Part shown: piece after piece, positions 17,843 to 27,445 of the stretch
How positions within the stretch are numbered: the stretch's first letter is position 1
Layout of the letters: each line of letters opens with the position of its first letter
Assembly (NCBI GenBank): GCA_965237895.1
Contig: CBDEGR010000001.1
Location: forward strand, 1-64,000
Direction of reading: 5' to 3'
From: CBDEGR01 sp965237895
GTDB lineage: Bacteria; Acidobacteriota; Terriglobia; UBA7540; JAPUME01
Length of the DNA stretch: 64,000 nucleotides
Made by a program: the position numbers and the translations under genes
The notes under the pieces: generated by a model
Databases searched by the model: none
The model's input: only the letters and a program-made list of their open reading frames with translations
What the model was told of the DNA's origin: nothing

Positions 17843-18808
17843 TCAGAAGTGGTATTTCAGGCTCAGGCTGAAACCGAACAGCTTCATGTCGTCTGCCATG
17901 ATGGTGCCCGATACCGGTTCGCTCCCGTCCCTGCGCAGATTCGGCACGTGGCTGCGCAACGGAATCCATTCGAAACGCTCGCTATGGAAGGATGAGAAGT
18001 TGATCCAGTGGCCCTTCACCCCTATGGACAGAGACTCCGTGATTTCGTAGTCCACTCCGAACAGCACCTGATAACCGAACAGGGTGTCGGAAAGTGCCTC
18101 CTGGGCGACACTGGTCGTTCCGGCAAGGTTCCGGCGGATCTGCTCGACGTTGGGCAGCCCCTCTCCGGTGGAGATCGCGGTGGGGTCGGCGTTCCTGGCC
18201 CACAGACTGGTGTATTCCATTTTGGCAGAACCGATACCCATGCCCAGCCCGGCATAGGGGGTGAACCGGGTGCTGTTGGTGAAGTCCACGTACAGGTTCC
18301 CGAACAGATTGTGCCCGGCGAGGGTGCCTATGCGGTCCGTCGCCACCTGAATTTCCTGACGAATCTTGTCGCCGGAGGCTCCGGTGGCGAAGGGAATATC
18401 GGCGGTCTGGTCATATCGGGAGGCCCGGTAGAAGTATTCGAACTCTGGCCTAAGGCGGACCCGCATCCCGTCCGGGTCGTTCTTTCCTGTTCGATACCCC
18501 AGCACGAATCCGGACAGAAAGCCACCGGCGCTGTCAAACCTGTTGTTCCAGTCGTCACCTAACCCGCGATTCGAACCCGTGCAGTTGTAGTCTTCATACC
18601 CGGCAGTTTGTGTCACGGTCGTGTACAGCGGGTTGATATACTCGTCACACACGCTGGCCCGGTCGTCGCTGTCTCCTGTGGTATTCATTCCCGGGACGAA
18701 GTTCTGGCCCATTTCGAAGCCGAGATATATTCCCTGACCATGCGCCGCCCCCGGAACGAAAACCCCAAGCGCAACTAGAAAGCTCCACAATCGATGCATA
18801 CGTTTCAT
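17843..18808 (-). CDS. Outer-membrane beta-barrel protein
   Basis: This 321-residue protein has a clean signal peptide (cleaved after AAHG). Alternating amphipathic strands include FTPYAGLGMGIGSAKMEY, and it ends in SLKYHF, the aromatic BAM signal. It is a paralogue of 29193-30155, with the same TPYAG(V/L)G(L/M)G core and a similar length. It is probably an OmpA/OmpW-like eight- to ten-strand barrel; the ligand is unknown. Two cysteine pairs in early loops may form disulphides. Confidence 0.75.
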   Translation of the reverse strand: MKRMHRLWSFLVALGVFVPGAAHGQGIYLGFEMGQNFVPGMNTTGDSDDRASVCDEYINPLYTTVTQTAGYEDYNCTGSNRGLGDDWNNRFDSAGGFLSGFVLGYRTGKNDPDGMRVRLRPEFEYFYRASRYDQTADIPFATGASGDKIRQEIQVATDRIGTLAGHNLFGNLYVDFTNSTRFTPYAGLGMGIGSAKMEYTSLWARNADPTAISTGEGLPNVEQIRRNLAGTTSVAQEALSDTLFGYQVLFGVDYEITESLSIGVKGHWINFSSFHSERFEWIPLRSHVPNLRRDGSEPVSGTIMADDMKLFGFSLSLKYHF

Positions 18809-19055
18809 GGCATCCTCCCGGTTTTGTCATGTTTCGTGGCGCTGGGGGCGGACTCTTCTGCCTATGGGGACGGAACCACGTGGGGCATGCCAACGTGTCC
18901 GCACCCCAGGTTCCCGACTCTGGGAATAAGATACTACGGAACGGGTGTTGTTGTCACCTCACGAAATTGAGGATAGTGCCGGGGGTGTGAATATGCAGAT
19001 CCCACCCCCGCCAAGTCGAGCCTATCGAGAGCATCGCACACTCCCTGCGGACATC

Positions 19056-19072
19056 CCGGGTTCGATCCCTGG
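19056..19072 (+). other. tRNA/tmRNA T-arm-like sequence (possible att remnant)
   Basis: ccggg-ttcgatc-cctgg forms a T-arm with the invariant TTCGA loop, preceded by gcggac as in tmRNA 3' ends. No acceptor stem, D-arm or CCA fits. Because it directly abuts the integrase-associated repeat at 19075-19192, it may be the tRNA-like end left at an integration site. Confidence 0.3.
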
Positions 19073-19074
19073 TT

Positions 19075-19192
19075 TTCGCTGTTGCCATCGTACCGAGCTA
19101 ATGATACGCGGTTTGATGCGGCGAACAAGCTCGGTACGGCCCGGGGAGGGCCGCTGATTTCGCTCTCCGGGCCTTCTGCGAAGTCGGCAACC
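19075..19192 (+). repeat. Integrase-associated repeat, copy A
   Basis: This 118-bp sequence matches, in opposite orientation, 60276-60394 upstream of the integrase pseudogene. Both copies translate to TRF(D/E)AAN and LISLSGPSAKSAT. It is either a coding scrap or an island-end sequence. Confidence 0.7.
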
Positions 19193-19441
19193 TCGCTGCC
19201 CGGGACTCGTGGACTACGTGTCTTCACCATTCCTGGCAAGGGCTATAATATACTTGACAACTCAAACTAGGAAGGCAACGTCGGGCATACCCCTGATGGG
19301 GGGCAGGGAGCGCTTCAGCCGGACCTCTTCCTTCACTAGCGCAGATTTAGGCACAGTCAGGGCAGTTCGGAACGCACGGTCTCCTCTGCCAATGTCGCTG
19401 GGCTGAAGAGCTACGGACTGTTTGTGGTTTGACAAGATGAT

Positions 19442-19695
19442 CTACTCGGATATTTGGATTGACATTAAGGGACGTTCGTTTTATTAAACGTATAGTAGAT
19501 GCGCAATGGCGGGCTGTCAGAAACATCACGCATCGGGAAAAACCATACATCTGACTGCCCAAGCTGAGTACCGGTCAGTGGGTTCCGGCAGAGTGTCCAC
19601 ACAGCATCGAAGACAAAGTCATCGGCGCGAATGGCATCCGGTTCAATCTCACGTAGCTCACGGTCAAACCTATGGCAGTGGACCGCTATCAGCAC
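19442..19695 (-). pseudogene. RelE/ParE-like toxin, frameshifted near C-terminus
   Basis: A GTG start at 19695 gives a peptide with RELREIEPDAIRADDF and VWFFPMRDVSDSPPLRIYYT, matching a RelE-superfamily toxin group. Near NKTNV the frame breaks; a one-base shift gives PLMSIQISE and a stop at 19442. The start overlaps the end of the Panacea-like antitoxin by 26 nt, an antitoxin-toxin order. Probably inactive. Confidence 0.5.
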
Positions 19696-20240
19696 TGATG
19701 TCCCCTCCGCTCAACACGGACTGAGCTAATTCCTGAAGCTGTAGTCCAGCCATGATCTCACCATCATTAGGTTTACGGAACGAAGTCAGTGCAGGGTATC
19801 GTTTCACCTTCCTCAGCCAACTGAACCAATGAAGAGATGCGACCTGTCGCTCATTTCTCTAGCTGTCTTGCCCTTGAAGTGATCGACCAATTCTCTCACG
19901 AGTTCAGATTCCGCACGCTGAAAACGCTTGTGTCAGGTTGACGAAGAGCCAGCGGACTACTGATTCCAGCCGTGGAAGGTGTCCTGGCGAACGCCGACAT
20001 CTCGGTCGGGGCCGGGCGGGTTTCCCAGCGACGGAATGACGGGCAACAGCCGTCGTGGGGCTGGTCCATTCTTGAGTTTTTGGTACTCGTGCCCCATCGG
20101 CTTTCCAAACTCCAAGTAGGCATTGAAATCCGCATAGAACAGAAGCGTTCAGCTTGACCTTGCCGAATGTGGCATCGCCCTCCGACAGTGTAGCCAAGTA
20201 CAGAAGTTCGCGAAGCTTGATGTCGTTCGGCTCGTATTGT
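19670..20240 (-). pseudogene. Panacea (DUF4065)-domain antitoxin, multiple frameshifts
   Basis: Three frames together give a Panacea-type sequence: FGKVKLN, then FYADFNAYLEFGKPMG and EYQKLKNGPAPRRLLPVI, then LALRQPDTSVFS, ELVRELVDHFKGKTAREMSD and RYPALTSFRKP. Panacea domains neutralise many unrelated toxins. Here it immediately precedes a RelE-like toxin gene. At least two or three indels make it a pseudogene. Confidence 0.6.
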
Positions 20241-20380
20241 TTCAGAAGTCATCTTGGCACCCCCCATTCCCACAGACGAACAAAATGCCTACGCTTCGAG
20301 CGTACCGAATTTGGCGGGATAAGTCAAGACCACATTTCGGCCTAGCGCTTGCGAGGTCTACCCCGTGGCCGGTCTCGTTT

Positions 20381-21182
20381 TCAGTCCACGACGGCGTTCC
20401 CGGTCAGTTGCTTGAACGTTACGCGCTTTCCGATGCCAGCTACCGCGATGCTAAACCGCTCGCCGTCTCCTAGCTTTCGGCTGTTGAAACGGTACACTTG
20501 CTCGTTTCGAAACAAGTGGAACGGCATATAAGTCCCATTTGCTTTAGCAGGCTCCAGAAGTTCTCCATGCCCGTGTGGATCTTCCCAGACGTACTTCTCG
20601 GCATGGTCGATCACGCCATGCTCGAACTCGTTTTAGGACTTGCGCGTCCGTAGAGCGCCAGCCAGCCTCGTGGTAGCGCCCTTCTTGCGGCTTGGGACGA
20701 CGGTTGCGCGGAGCCTCCGCGCCGACTGCACAGCCGTCTTGTCCTTTGCCGGTGATCCTACGCGCTCGCGGCCGCCATGTTGCGTGCCTTGCGATGAACG
20801 TCTCATCCGCTTCGACTTCGCCGGATAGCTTCTCAACCGACCCCATCGTCAGCGCTAGGCGAATCCTGTGATCCATGACATGCCGTCTTTTGGGTCACTC
20901 CGATGGCCCGTGAATCTCGTAGGATGAAACGCCATTCTTGCAGTTCACGACGAGCCACATGGCGCACAACCACTCGAGGCCAAGCGGGGAGTCCTCAAGA
21001 GACTGTGAATTGCCGCCGTCATGCCGGGTGCTACACCGAGTGTACTTCTCTTGGAACGACTTTCTGGTTTCCGCAGCGTGGGCAGGTCACGCCACCGGGC
21101 CAGCGACGGACCACGCGTATTCCCGACACGAACCAGAGAAGTACAGGATGGCGTCTTGGAGTGTTTTCGGTTCGCGTTCCAT
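20381..21182 (-). pseudogene. IS1595/ISXO2-like transposase, decayed
   Basis: Pieces in successive frames form an ISXO2-like transposase: an N-terminal zinc ribbon (CPRCGNQKVV), VVNCKNGVSSYEIHG, RAIGVTQKTA, HRIRLAL, EVEADETFI, and the C-terminal MPFHLFRNEQVYRFNSR with GKRVTFKQLTGN. There are at least four frameshifts, and the middle (second catalytic Asp) is poorly preserved. The start is near ATG 21182. Confidence 0.7.
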
Positions 21183-21322
21183 GGTTCAATGATACCCCAA
21201 AACTAGTGAGTTGGTGCCCTGGCCTGCCGTATACCATTACGCGTTTCTGCTTGCTACCCTCGTCCGGTTCCCTATTTGGGGTGCGCCGCATATGTGTTAT
21301 AAGGTGTGTGGAGAGTAACACA

Positions 21323-21523
21323 ATGGCAACGAACCTTGCGATAGATCCGGATCTACTGGACAAGGCATTGGCGATCGGTGGCGAGAAGACCAAGAAGGCC
21401 ACCGTCAACCTCGCCTTGCGGGAATTCATCGCACGTCGGGGGCAGGAACGGCTGCTCGATCTATTCGGAAAACTGGATTGGGACGGCGATTACGACTACA
21501 AACGAGATCGGACCCGCAAGTGA
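21323..21523 (+). CDS. vapB: VapB antitoxin
   Basis: This 66-residue protein has MATNLAIDPDLLDKAL and ATVNLALREFI, a ribbon-helix-helix DNA-binding form. A C-terminal DLFGKLDWDGDYDYKRDR tail fits the toxin-binding end of VapB. The 5' TGGAGAG is a plausible ribosome site. It overlaps vapC by 4 nt (GTGA), ensuring coupled synthesis. Confidence 0.9.
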   Translation: MATNLAIDPDLLDKALAIGGEKTKKATVNLALREFIARRGQERLLDLFGKLDWDGDYDYKRDRTRK

Positions 21524-21927
21524 GTCTGTTCGTGGATACCAGCGTCTGGTCTCTGGCGCTCAGGCGGGAGGCGCCGCCGGAAGGCTCCGAGGTGCAGCGA
21601 CTGCGGGAGGCGCTCGGCGGCAGCGATACGGTCTACACGACCGGCTTGGTACTTCAGGAATTATTGCAGGGCTGCCGCGGTCCGCGCACTGGGGCGCGGA
21701 TCATCGACCGCTTCGCGGCCATCGCCATGATTGTGCCAACGCGTGGCGACCATATCGCCGCGGCCCGCCTGCGCAACGAATGCCGCCGACACGGCATCCA
21801 GGTCGGAACCATCGATGCGCTACTCGCCCAGCTTTGCATCGGCCACAAACTTGTCATGCTGTCAACCGACCGAGATTTCAGCCACATCGCGGATTGCACA
21901 TCGCTTCAGCTTTGGTGCGCACCATGA
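21520..21927 (+). CDS. vapC: VapC toxin (PIN-domain RNase)
   Basis: GTG at 21520, overlapping the vapB stop, is preferred over the earlier in-frame start at 21478. The 135-residue protein has all four PIN acids: VDTSVW (Asp near residue 6), LQELLQG (Glu), TIDALLAQ (Asp) and STDRDF (Asp). VapC enzymes cleave tRNA or rRNA when freed from VapB. Both genes look intact, making this one of the functional addiction modules in the window. Confidence 0.9.
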   Translation: MSLFVDTSVWSLALRREAPPEGSEVQRLREALGGSDTVYTTGLVLQELLQGCRGPRTGARIIDRFAAIAMIVPTRGDHIAAARLRNECRRHGIQVGTIDALLAQLCIGHKLVMLSTDRDFSHIADCTSLQLWCAP

Positions 21928-21969
21928 CCTTGCGGCTTCAGACCCGAACGGGGTAAGGAGACAACGAGG

Positions 21970-22599
21970 ATGGCACAAGCGCTGAAACTTTCCGACGCGG
22001 TCTTTAAGGGGAAATACGCGGAGCCGGTCGATGAGAGCGCCATTGCCTATTCGAAGCAGGTCCTGGCACGGGATGCAAACAACGAGAAGGCCAAATCAAT
22101 TCTTGAGAACAGCGTCCACGGCGGAATCTACAAATCGCAACAAGCCTTGAAACAGAGAGACTTTCAAACAGCCCGCCGGGTGGCAAACGCCCTGTCCGAA
22201 CAGTTGCCAGGCCGCAGCGATATTGACGCGCTCAAGCAGGACATCACGATCGCAGAAAGCGCAGAATCAGGAAAAGAACCCCTCGAGGCGGCGAGGGTCC
22301 GTTACCGTGTCTACCACCTGCATTCAGGAAAGGCCCCAGCTAACGACGGTCCTTACTGCCTGGGGATACTGAGCATCGCCGGGGGACGCCTGAAGTTCAC
22401 GGCCGAATCGACCTCCGATTCCAAACTCCACACCATCGAATTTGCCTGCTCCGAAGTCCGCAATATCAGGAAGAACAGGCGCCTTGCCGCGCGCCAGGGA
22501 GGGTTCCACGTGCGCACTCGTTCCGCCAACTTTAACTTCGCTCCCCAATACCCCTCCGTAGCGCCCGTCCCCAACCTCCAAAACGCCTGCTCGCTGTAA
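21970..22599 (+). CDS. Helical-repeat protein with a possible PH-like C-terminal domain
   Basis: An AAGGAG site lies upstream of ATG 21970. The first 100 residues are helical and TPR-like (YSKQVLARDANNEKAKSILE, DFQTARRVANALSEQL). The rest has a beta pattern (GPYCLGILSIAGGRLKF, HTIEFACSEVRNI, FHVRTRSANFNF) reminiscent of small PH-like domains attached to bacterial signalling proteins. It may be the detached end of a larger protein. Function unknown. Confidence 0.45.
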   Translation: MAQALKLSDAVFKGKYAEPVDESAIAYSKQVLARDANNEKAKSILENSVHGGIYKSQQALKQRDFQTARRVANALSEQLPGRSDIDALKQDITIAESAESGKEPLEAARVRYRVYHLHSGKAPANDGPYCLGILSIAGGRLKFTAESTSDSKLHTIEFACSEVRNIRKNRRLAARQGGFHVRTRSANFNFAPQYPSVAPVPNLQNACSL

Positions 22600-22714
22600 G
22601 CCCCCGATTGCCCCAGCGGTCTCTGGAATTTGCGTTTCCTGGTGAAGCCGTCATCCGTTTCAGGCTCAACAGATCCAGCGGGAAACCCTATTCGACTATA
22701 CAATTGACACTCCC

Positions 22715-23290
22715 ATGGATAAGGATAAGGTCAGATTTGGAATTGTCGGCCTAGGGTCGTGAGGCAGGGCCCATGCCCAGGTGTACTCGACCCACCCCGC
22801 CAGCCTGCTAACCGCCGTCTGCGACCTTGACAAAGGCCGAGCCGGTGAGATTGCCGCCACTTACGGCGCAAAGAGAATCTACACCGACTATCACGAAATG
22901 ATGCGCGACCCTGAAATTGACGCTGTGGCCGTGGTAACGCCGGATTTCGCGCATTGCGGCCCCATCGTCACGGCCGCCCGGGCAGGGAAGCACATCATCG
23001 TGGAAAAACCTCTGGCCACAACCCGGGAAGATGTCGAAAAGATTGCGGAGGCGGTCCGAAAGGCAGGGATCACCTTCATGGTCGATTTTCACAACCGCTG
23101 GTCTCCCCCTGGTGGTCTTAACCAGGGAAAACGTGGACAGCGGAAATCTGGGGAGAATAGTATCCGCCTACGTGCGGCTGAATGACACGACTGATGTGCC
23201 GACCAGCTGCTCTCCTGGGCCGGGAAATCCTCCATTCTGTGGTTTCTGGGCGCTCATGCCGTGGACCTGCTTCGTTATGTGTTGATTCGG
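22715..23290 (+). pseudogene. Gfo/Idh/MocA-family oxidoreductase, decayed
   Basis: ATG 22715 reads VRFGIVGLGS then TGA where GLGSWGRAHAQ is expected. The Rossmann fold continues with LTAVCDLD, TDYHEMMRDPEIDAVAVVTP and the HIIVEKPLA motif (catalytic Lys). Near FMVDFHNRWSPP the frame shifts to RENVDSGNLGRIVSAYVRL. A nonsense change and at least one indel, plus loss of the C-terminal half, make it inactive. Confidence 0.8.
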
Positions 23291-23297
23291 AAGTCCT

Positions 23298-23792
23298 TTA
23301 ACGGCGCTTCACCACTTCACCCGCTTGGGCCAAGTGGACCAGCTTGTCGGGGCTCGCGAAGCGGATTCCGATCTGGGCTTCATGGCGTGCCGGGCTGTTA
23401 CTCGGAGTGATCGGCAAGCACTGGCGGATACGAAAAGGCTCGCGCTTGGAGCCAAGCCCCATGCCAACGGCGACATCCCACGCACGCCACAACACTGACT
23501 CGAGACGCTGATTAACGTTCGGTATGATCCATTCGATGGCCTGTGCGGTTGCGGGATCGGGTAGGGCAGGCCGCATGATGGATCGCGGTAAATGATCAGC
23601 CTGGAAATATTCGGGTCGCAACTGGCACAGATTACAAACCCGAAGAACGAAGCGATCCACGACTGGATGCCTCAACTCTTCCAGCAGGTAGAGCGCCAAG
23701 CTGGGTCGTCCGGGATCGAAGCCACGCGCCGACGGAAGGCTTGCCAAAGCCGGGGGCCAACTGGCCTTTCTTTTGTCGAAGGACGGCGGCAA
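23298..23792 (-). pseudogene. Fragment resembling the Cas1 C-terminus, fused to unknown sequence
   Basis: Near the upstream end the frame reads GRPSLALYLLEELRHPVVDRF followed by NLCQLRPEYF. This resembles the Cas1 block normally written (R/K)PSLALDLMEEFRP...DR...NxxQLxPxDF. The rest (EWIIPNVNQRLESVL, EPFRIRQCLPITPS) is not recognisable as Cas1. Catalytic residues are absent. It overlaps the 3' end of the TonB receptor frame, so one of the two is read-through. It is a possible second CRISPR remnant. Confidence 0.4.
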
Positions 23793-26700
23793 TTTTATCC
23801 TTGACGGATAGCTGCTTCAATTCGGCGCTTCTTCCGGCTCTGCTTGCAAAACTTCTTGACCGCAACATTTTCATGTCTCGCTTTTTCGCCATCCGCGCCC
23901 TTGTTGCCTGGTCTCCAGCCCAGCGTTTCGCCCACACATCGGTCTGAGCCTCTTGGATCGCCTGCAGGTGGCCAATCAACTCATCGTACAGCGCTTCGAG
24001 TTCCGCGATCTGCTCGGCAACCTCTTCGCGCACCCGTTCCGGATCGCGTTGGGGCGCCGCTTGAGTCTGAGACGATCTATGCACCGCTCGGCGGCCCACG
24101 CCCCAGCGATAGTTGAGCCGCACGTAGATGTTAGCGCCGTTGAACCCGAAGGGCGAGAACTGGCCGTAGTAATTGCCGACCGTCCGGATGCCAAACTCGT
24201 TCACGTCGGGGTAAGTATTCAGCAAGTTCTCACCGCCGATGGCCAGAGCGACGCTTTCTCCGAGCGGGATGCCAAGCTCGACATCGAGTAGCGCCTTGCC
24301 GCCATAGGACGGGTACAGCCACGACTCGGAGACGACACCCAAGTCTTTCGCGTTCCGTCCATCCTCGCTGTCCCAGAACTGACCGAAGTAGTTCACGCGG
24401 CCCATGAGGTTCCAACGGCGGGCATCGTGGTTGACGGTGAAGTTCCACCGTGTGTTCGGCAGCCCCCGTTCCAGCGTAGTGATGCGGAACCGGTCGATCA
24501 CGGAAGATTCGACGTTCTTGACCGCTGTATCCGTGTAGTTGTAGGCCGCACTGAACGACGTGCTCCCCTTCACCAGCGTCGAGATCAAGTCGATGCCCTG
24601 GGTGGTCGTCGAAAAGTCATTCAGGAAGAACCGGAACACGGGAAAATTCCGTGCTTCTGGAATCCCTTCCGCCAGCAACGTCTCGATCTCGTCATCCGAC
24701 AATTTGATTTCCTGCGCCAGGGCGACGCGGTCGTCGATGTCGATCCGGAAATAGTCCGCGGTGAAGGTGAACGGGCCCTTCTCGAGGACGACGCCCGAGC
24801 TGTAGTTGCGCGATGTCTCCGGTTGGAGCTGGCCGCCGCCTCGCGCCATGGCCACGGCTGAGGTAGACGGAACTACACCTTGGTTGGTCAGCTGCCCGCC
24901 GATGAAGGCCGTCGTCACGTTGAACGCATGCTGTTGCCCAGGTGTCGGCGCCCGAAACCCGGTGCTGACGGCACCGCGCAGCGCAACCATGCCGGTCAGC
25001 TTGAGGCGCCCGGAGACTTTGCCGTTGACCGTCGTGCCGAAGTCATCGAAGTCCTCGAGCCGGACGGCCGTGCCGAGCTTCCACCGGCCCGGGTTGGTGA
25101 ACTCAACGTCCCCATAGACAGCGATGTTACTGCGGCTCCAGTCTCCCGCCGTCGTGTCGGCCCGGTAGCCGTTGAAGCCGTTCGAACCGGAACTGAAGCC
25201 CTGCGCGGCATACGGACCGATCTCCCACGACGGCTGATCGCCTGCCCCAATCGTGAACTTCTCCCTCCTCCACTCCGCCCCGGAGGCCAAGTGCACGCGA
25301 TCGTTGAGGGGGTAGGAAACGTCGAAATTGAGATTGGTTTCGTCCTGCCGGTAGATGCCGGGCCGGAACGATGTCGGCGTGTCGTAACCGACCGACGCAT
25401 TTACCGTATCGAAAATGAACTGATTGATCTCGCTGGTGCCGTTGCTGACGCTCGCGTCCCAGGTGAGGCCGCTGCTGGCGAACCCGCGGAGGCCGCCGAC
25501 CAGCGAGTAGTCGATCAGATCCCCGCCGAACTGCGGCGTGAATCCTCCAGGAAACCGGCTGTGGAGGGTGAAGCAGTTCGGGTCGGCCTCGACCGCGGAG
25601 AGAGCGGCCGCGTCGGGGACGTGGTTCGGGACCGGTATCGTGGGGCAGCCGCCGGCGCCGGCCACACCGGTGTTCGCCCAAACTCGATCGCCCACGAGGA
25701 GCGACGGGACGCCAGCTGTTCCGGGAAGGCCTGCGACTTGGCCGTTGGCGTCATAAACGATAGCGCCACGGTGATCAGACTCGGTCAGGTCGAGTTCTTT
25801 GGGGTTGGGGAAATTCGTGATCTCGCCGTCGGCGTTGTACACGTTGAGCAGAGAGGTGGGGTGAAGTCTGGAACCGCGGAAGACCCCGCCCCGCGTGTGT
25901 GGATTCCGGAAGTAAAAGCCACCGGTCACCTTGCGGGACGCGTAGTTGCCGTGACCGTAGAGTTGAAAACGATCGTCGAACAGATGGCCGAAGTTTGCGA
26001 ACAGCTTGAAGTCGTGGTTGTTTCTCGGAGACCCCCAAACCTGCGCCGTGTCGCGCAGATTCGTATTGCCTGCGTTGATGATGTCCAAGGCGTCCTGGCG
26101 CTGGATGGCACGGTTAGTCGGTGCGGCGGTGCCGTACTCCATGCTGAGGTTGCCAAAACCGTTCGATCCAAGCGGGAACCCGACGTTGCCGGCTACGGAA
26201 AACGTCCGGCCGTGTCCGCCGATTCCGTTACACGAGTGCTTGATGTCGCCGATGATGCCCGACCCGCACGTCGCCGGGTTCCCCGGATTGGCATCGAAGA
26301 AGCCCCCGGTTTGGACTTCCAGGCTGCCTCCCGAGGGATCGTTCTTCAGTTGGAAGTTCATGACTCCGGCGATGGCGTCCGAGCCGTATTGCGCCGCCGC
26401 GCCGTCGCGCAGCACCTCGACCTGCCGAATGGCAATCGATGGAATGGTGGAGATGTCCGGCCCCTGCGAGCCGTCGGCGATGCCATTTCCCAGCCAAGTG
26501 ATGACTGCTGAGCGGTGGCGGCGCTTGCCGTTGACCAGGACCAGCGTGTGGTCGGGCGCCAAGTTGCGCAAGTTAGCCGGACGGACGACGGTCCCCGCAT
26601 CGCTGATCGGCTGAGTGTTGATGTTGAAGGAGGGGATGACAGTCCGCAGCTGGGTTACCAAGTCCCTACTCCCCTGGCGAGCGAGGTCCTCGGTACGGAG

Positions 26701-27111
26701 TACGTCCACGGGCACGGTGGACTCGATCGCTGACCGTGGCTCGGCGCGGCTGCCGACGACCACGACGGACTGGGTGAAGACGGCCAATTCGAGCGCAAAG
26801 TTTCGCAGGACCGATTGGCCGGCAATCAGTTCGACGTCATCGGCGATGCCAGTCTCGAAGCCGGGAGTCTCAGCCGTAATCTTGTAGACCCCTGGATCCA
26901 GAGTCAATTCGTATGCGCCGGCGGCATCCGTCGAACCAGTCACCTCAGCTCCGGTGGCGTTGTTGGTCGCCGTTATTTCCGCGCCTGGGATGACTGCGCC
27001 GGAATCATCGGCTACCTCTCCGTGCAAGGTAGCCGTTTGCTGAGCGTACGAGACTCCGGAAACCTCAACCAGGAGCAGCACTATTATGACAACAAGACTT
27101 CTTCCAAACAT
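23632..27111 (-). CDS. TonB-dependent receptor with carboxypeptidase-regulatory-like N-terminus
   Basis: The start at 27111 is chosen for its AGGAG site and the signal peptide (ending in SYAQ); an upstream in-frame ATG at 27252 lacks both. Domains: carboxypeptidase-regulatory-like beta-sandwich (residues 28-105), plug (about 120-250, with VEVLRDGAAAQYGSDAIAGV), and a barrel of roughly 750 residues ending in IYVRLNYRW near 24100. It imports a large substrate using TonB energy. A coiled-coil tail of about 150 residues follows the last strand, which is unusual; the stop may have been lost. Confidence 0.85.
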   Translation of the reverse strand: MFGRSLVVIIVLLLVEVSGVSYAQQTATLHGEVADDSGAVIPGAEITATNNATGAEVTGSTDAAGAYELTLDPGVYKITAETPGFETGIADDVELIAGQSVLRNFALELAVFTQSVVVVGSRAEPRSAIESTVPVDVLRTEDLARQGSRDLVTQLRTVIPSFNINTQPISDAGTVVRPANLRNLAPDHTLVLVNGKRRHRSAVITWLGNGIADGSQGPDISTIPSIAIRQVEVLRDGAAAQYGSDAIAGVMNFQLKNDPSGGSLEVQTGGFFDANPGNPATCGSGIIGDIKHSCNGIGGHGRTFSVAGNVGFPLGSNGFGNLSMEYGTAAPTNRAIQRQDALDIINAGNTNLRDTAQVWGSPRNNHDFKLFANFGHLFDDRFQLYGHGNYASRKVTGGFYFRNPHTRGGVFRGSRLHPTSLLNVYNADGEITNFPNPKELDLTESDHRGAIVYDANGQVAGLPGTAGVPSLLVGDRVWANTGVAGAGGCPTIPVPNHVPDAAALSAVEADPNCFTLHSRFPGGFTPQFGGDLIDYSLVGGLRGFASSGLTWDASVSNGTSEINQFIFDTVNASVGYDTPTSFRPGIYRQDETNLNFDVSYPLNDRVHLASGAEWRREKFTIGAGDQPSWEIGPYAAQGFSSGSNGFNGYRADTTAGDWSRSNIAVYGDVEFTNPGRWKLGTAVRLEDFDDFGTTVNGKVSGRLKLTGMVALRGAVSTGFRAPTPGQQHAFNVTTAFIGGQLTNQGVVPSTSAVAMARGGGQLQPETSRNYSSGVVLEKGPFTFTADYFRIDIDDRVALAQEIKLSDDEIETLLAEGIPEARNFPVFRFFLNDFSTTTQGIDLISTLVKGSTSFSAAYNYTDTAVKNVESSVIDRFRITTLERGLPNTRWNFTVNHDARRWNLMGRVNYFGQFWDSEDGRNAKDLGVVSESWLYPSYGGKALLDVELGIPLGESVALAIGGENLLNTYPDVNEFGIRTVGNYYGQFSPFGFNGANIYVRLNYRWGVGRRAVHRSSQTQAAPQRDPERVREEVAEQIAELEALYDELIGHLQAIQEAQTDVWAKRWAGDQATRARMAKKRDMKMLRSRSFASRAGRSAELKQLSVKDKIAAVLRQKKGQLAPGFGKPSVGAWLRSRTTQLGALPAGRVEASSRGSLRSSGL

Positions 27112-27445
27112 GGTCAACTCCTGAAAAAGAGATAACGAGCAGGCAACCACTACACTACTGAAACCCAGGCTATACCATTTTCTCTGCATTGACAAGTGAC
27201 CAGACCGATCTTTTGTACCAACCGGAATTTCCATTTTGAGCTTCCCCTTCACCCGAAAACCTATGCCTGCTACCCTGTCGTGTCAACCGCAAACAGCTCT
27301 GGCCTCTTTGAGGTGGTTGTGCGGCACATTTTGGCTGTTCCTCGGAGTCGCTGTGCGGGTTTCGCCTGCCCAGCCTGCCTCGCCGCTGACACTTATCCGG
27401 CCCGACCACTTCTGAGCACCTAAAATTACCCTCTCTCCTGGGTCG

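Noticed and set aside
19021..19085. Complete tRNA gene
   Set aside because: Only a T-arm fits; no acceptor pairing, anticodon loop with U33, or CCA could be placed.
24880..26511. Plus-strand open frame of 543 codons
   Set aside because: Entirely antisense to the TonB receptor, whose own frame has clear domains.
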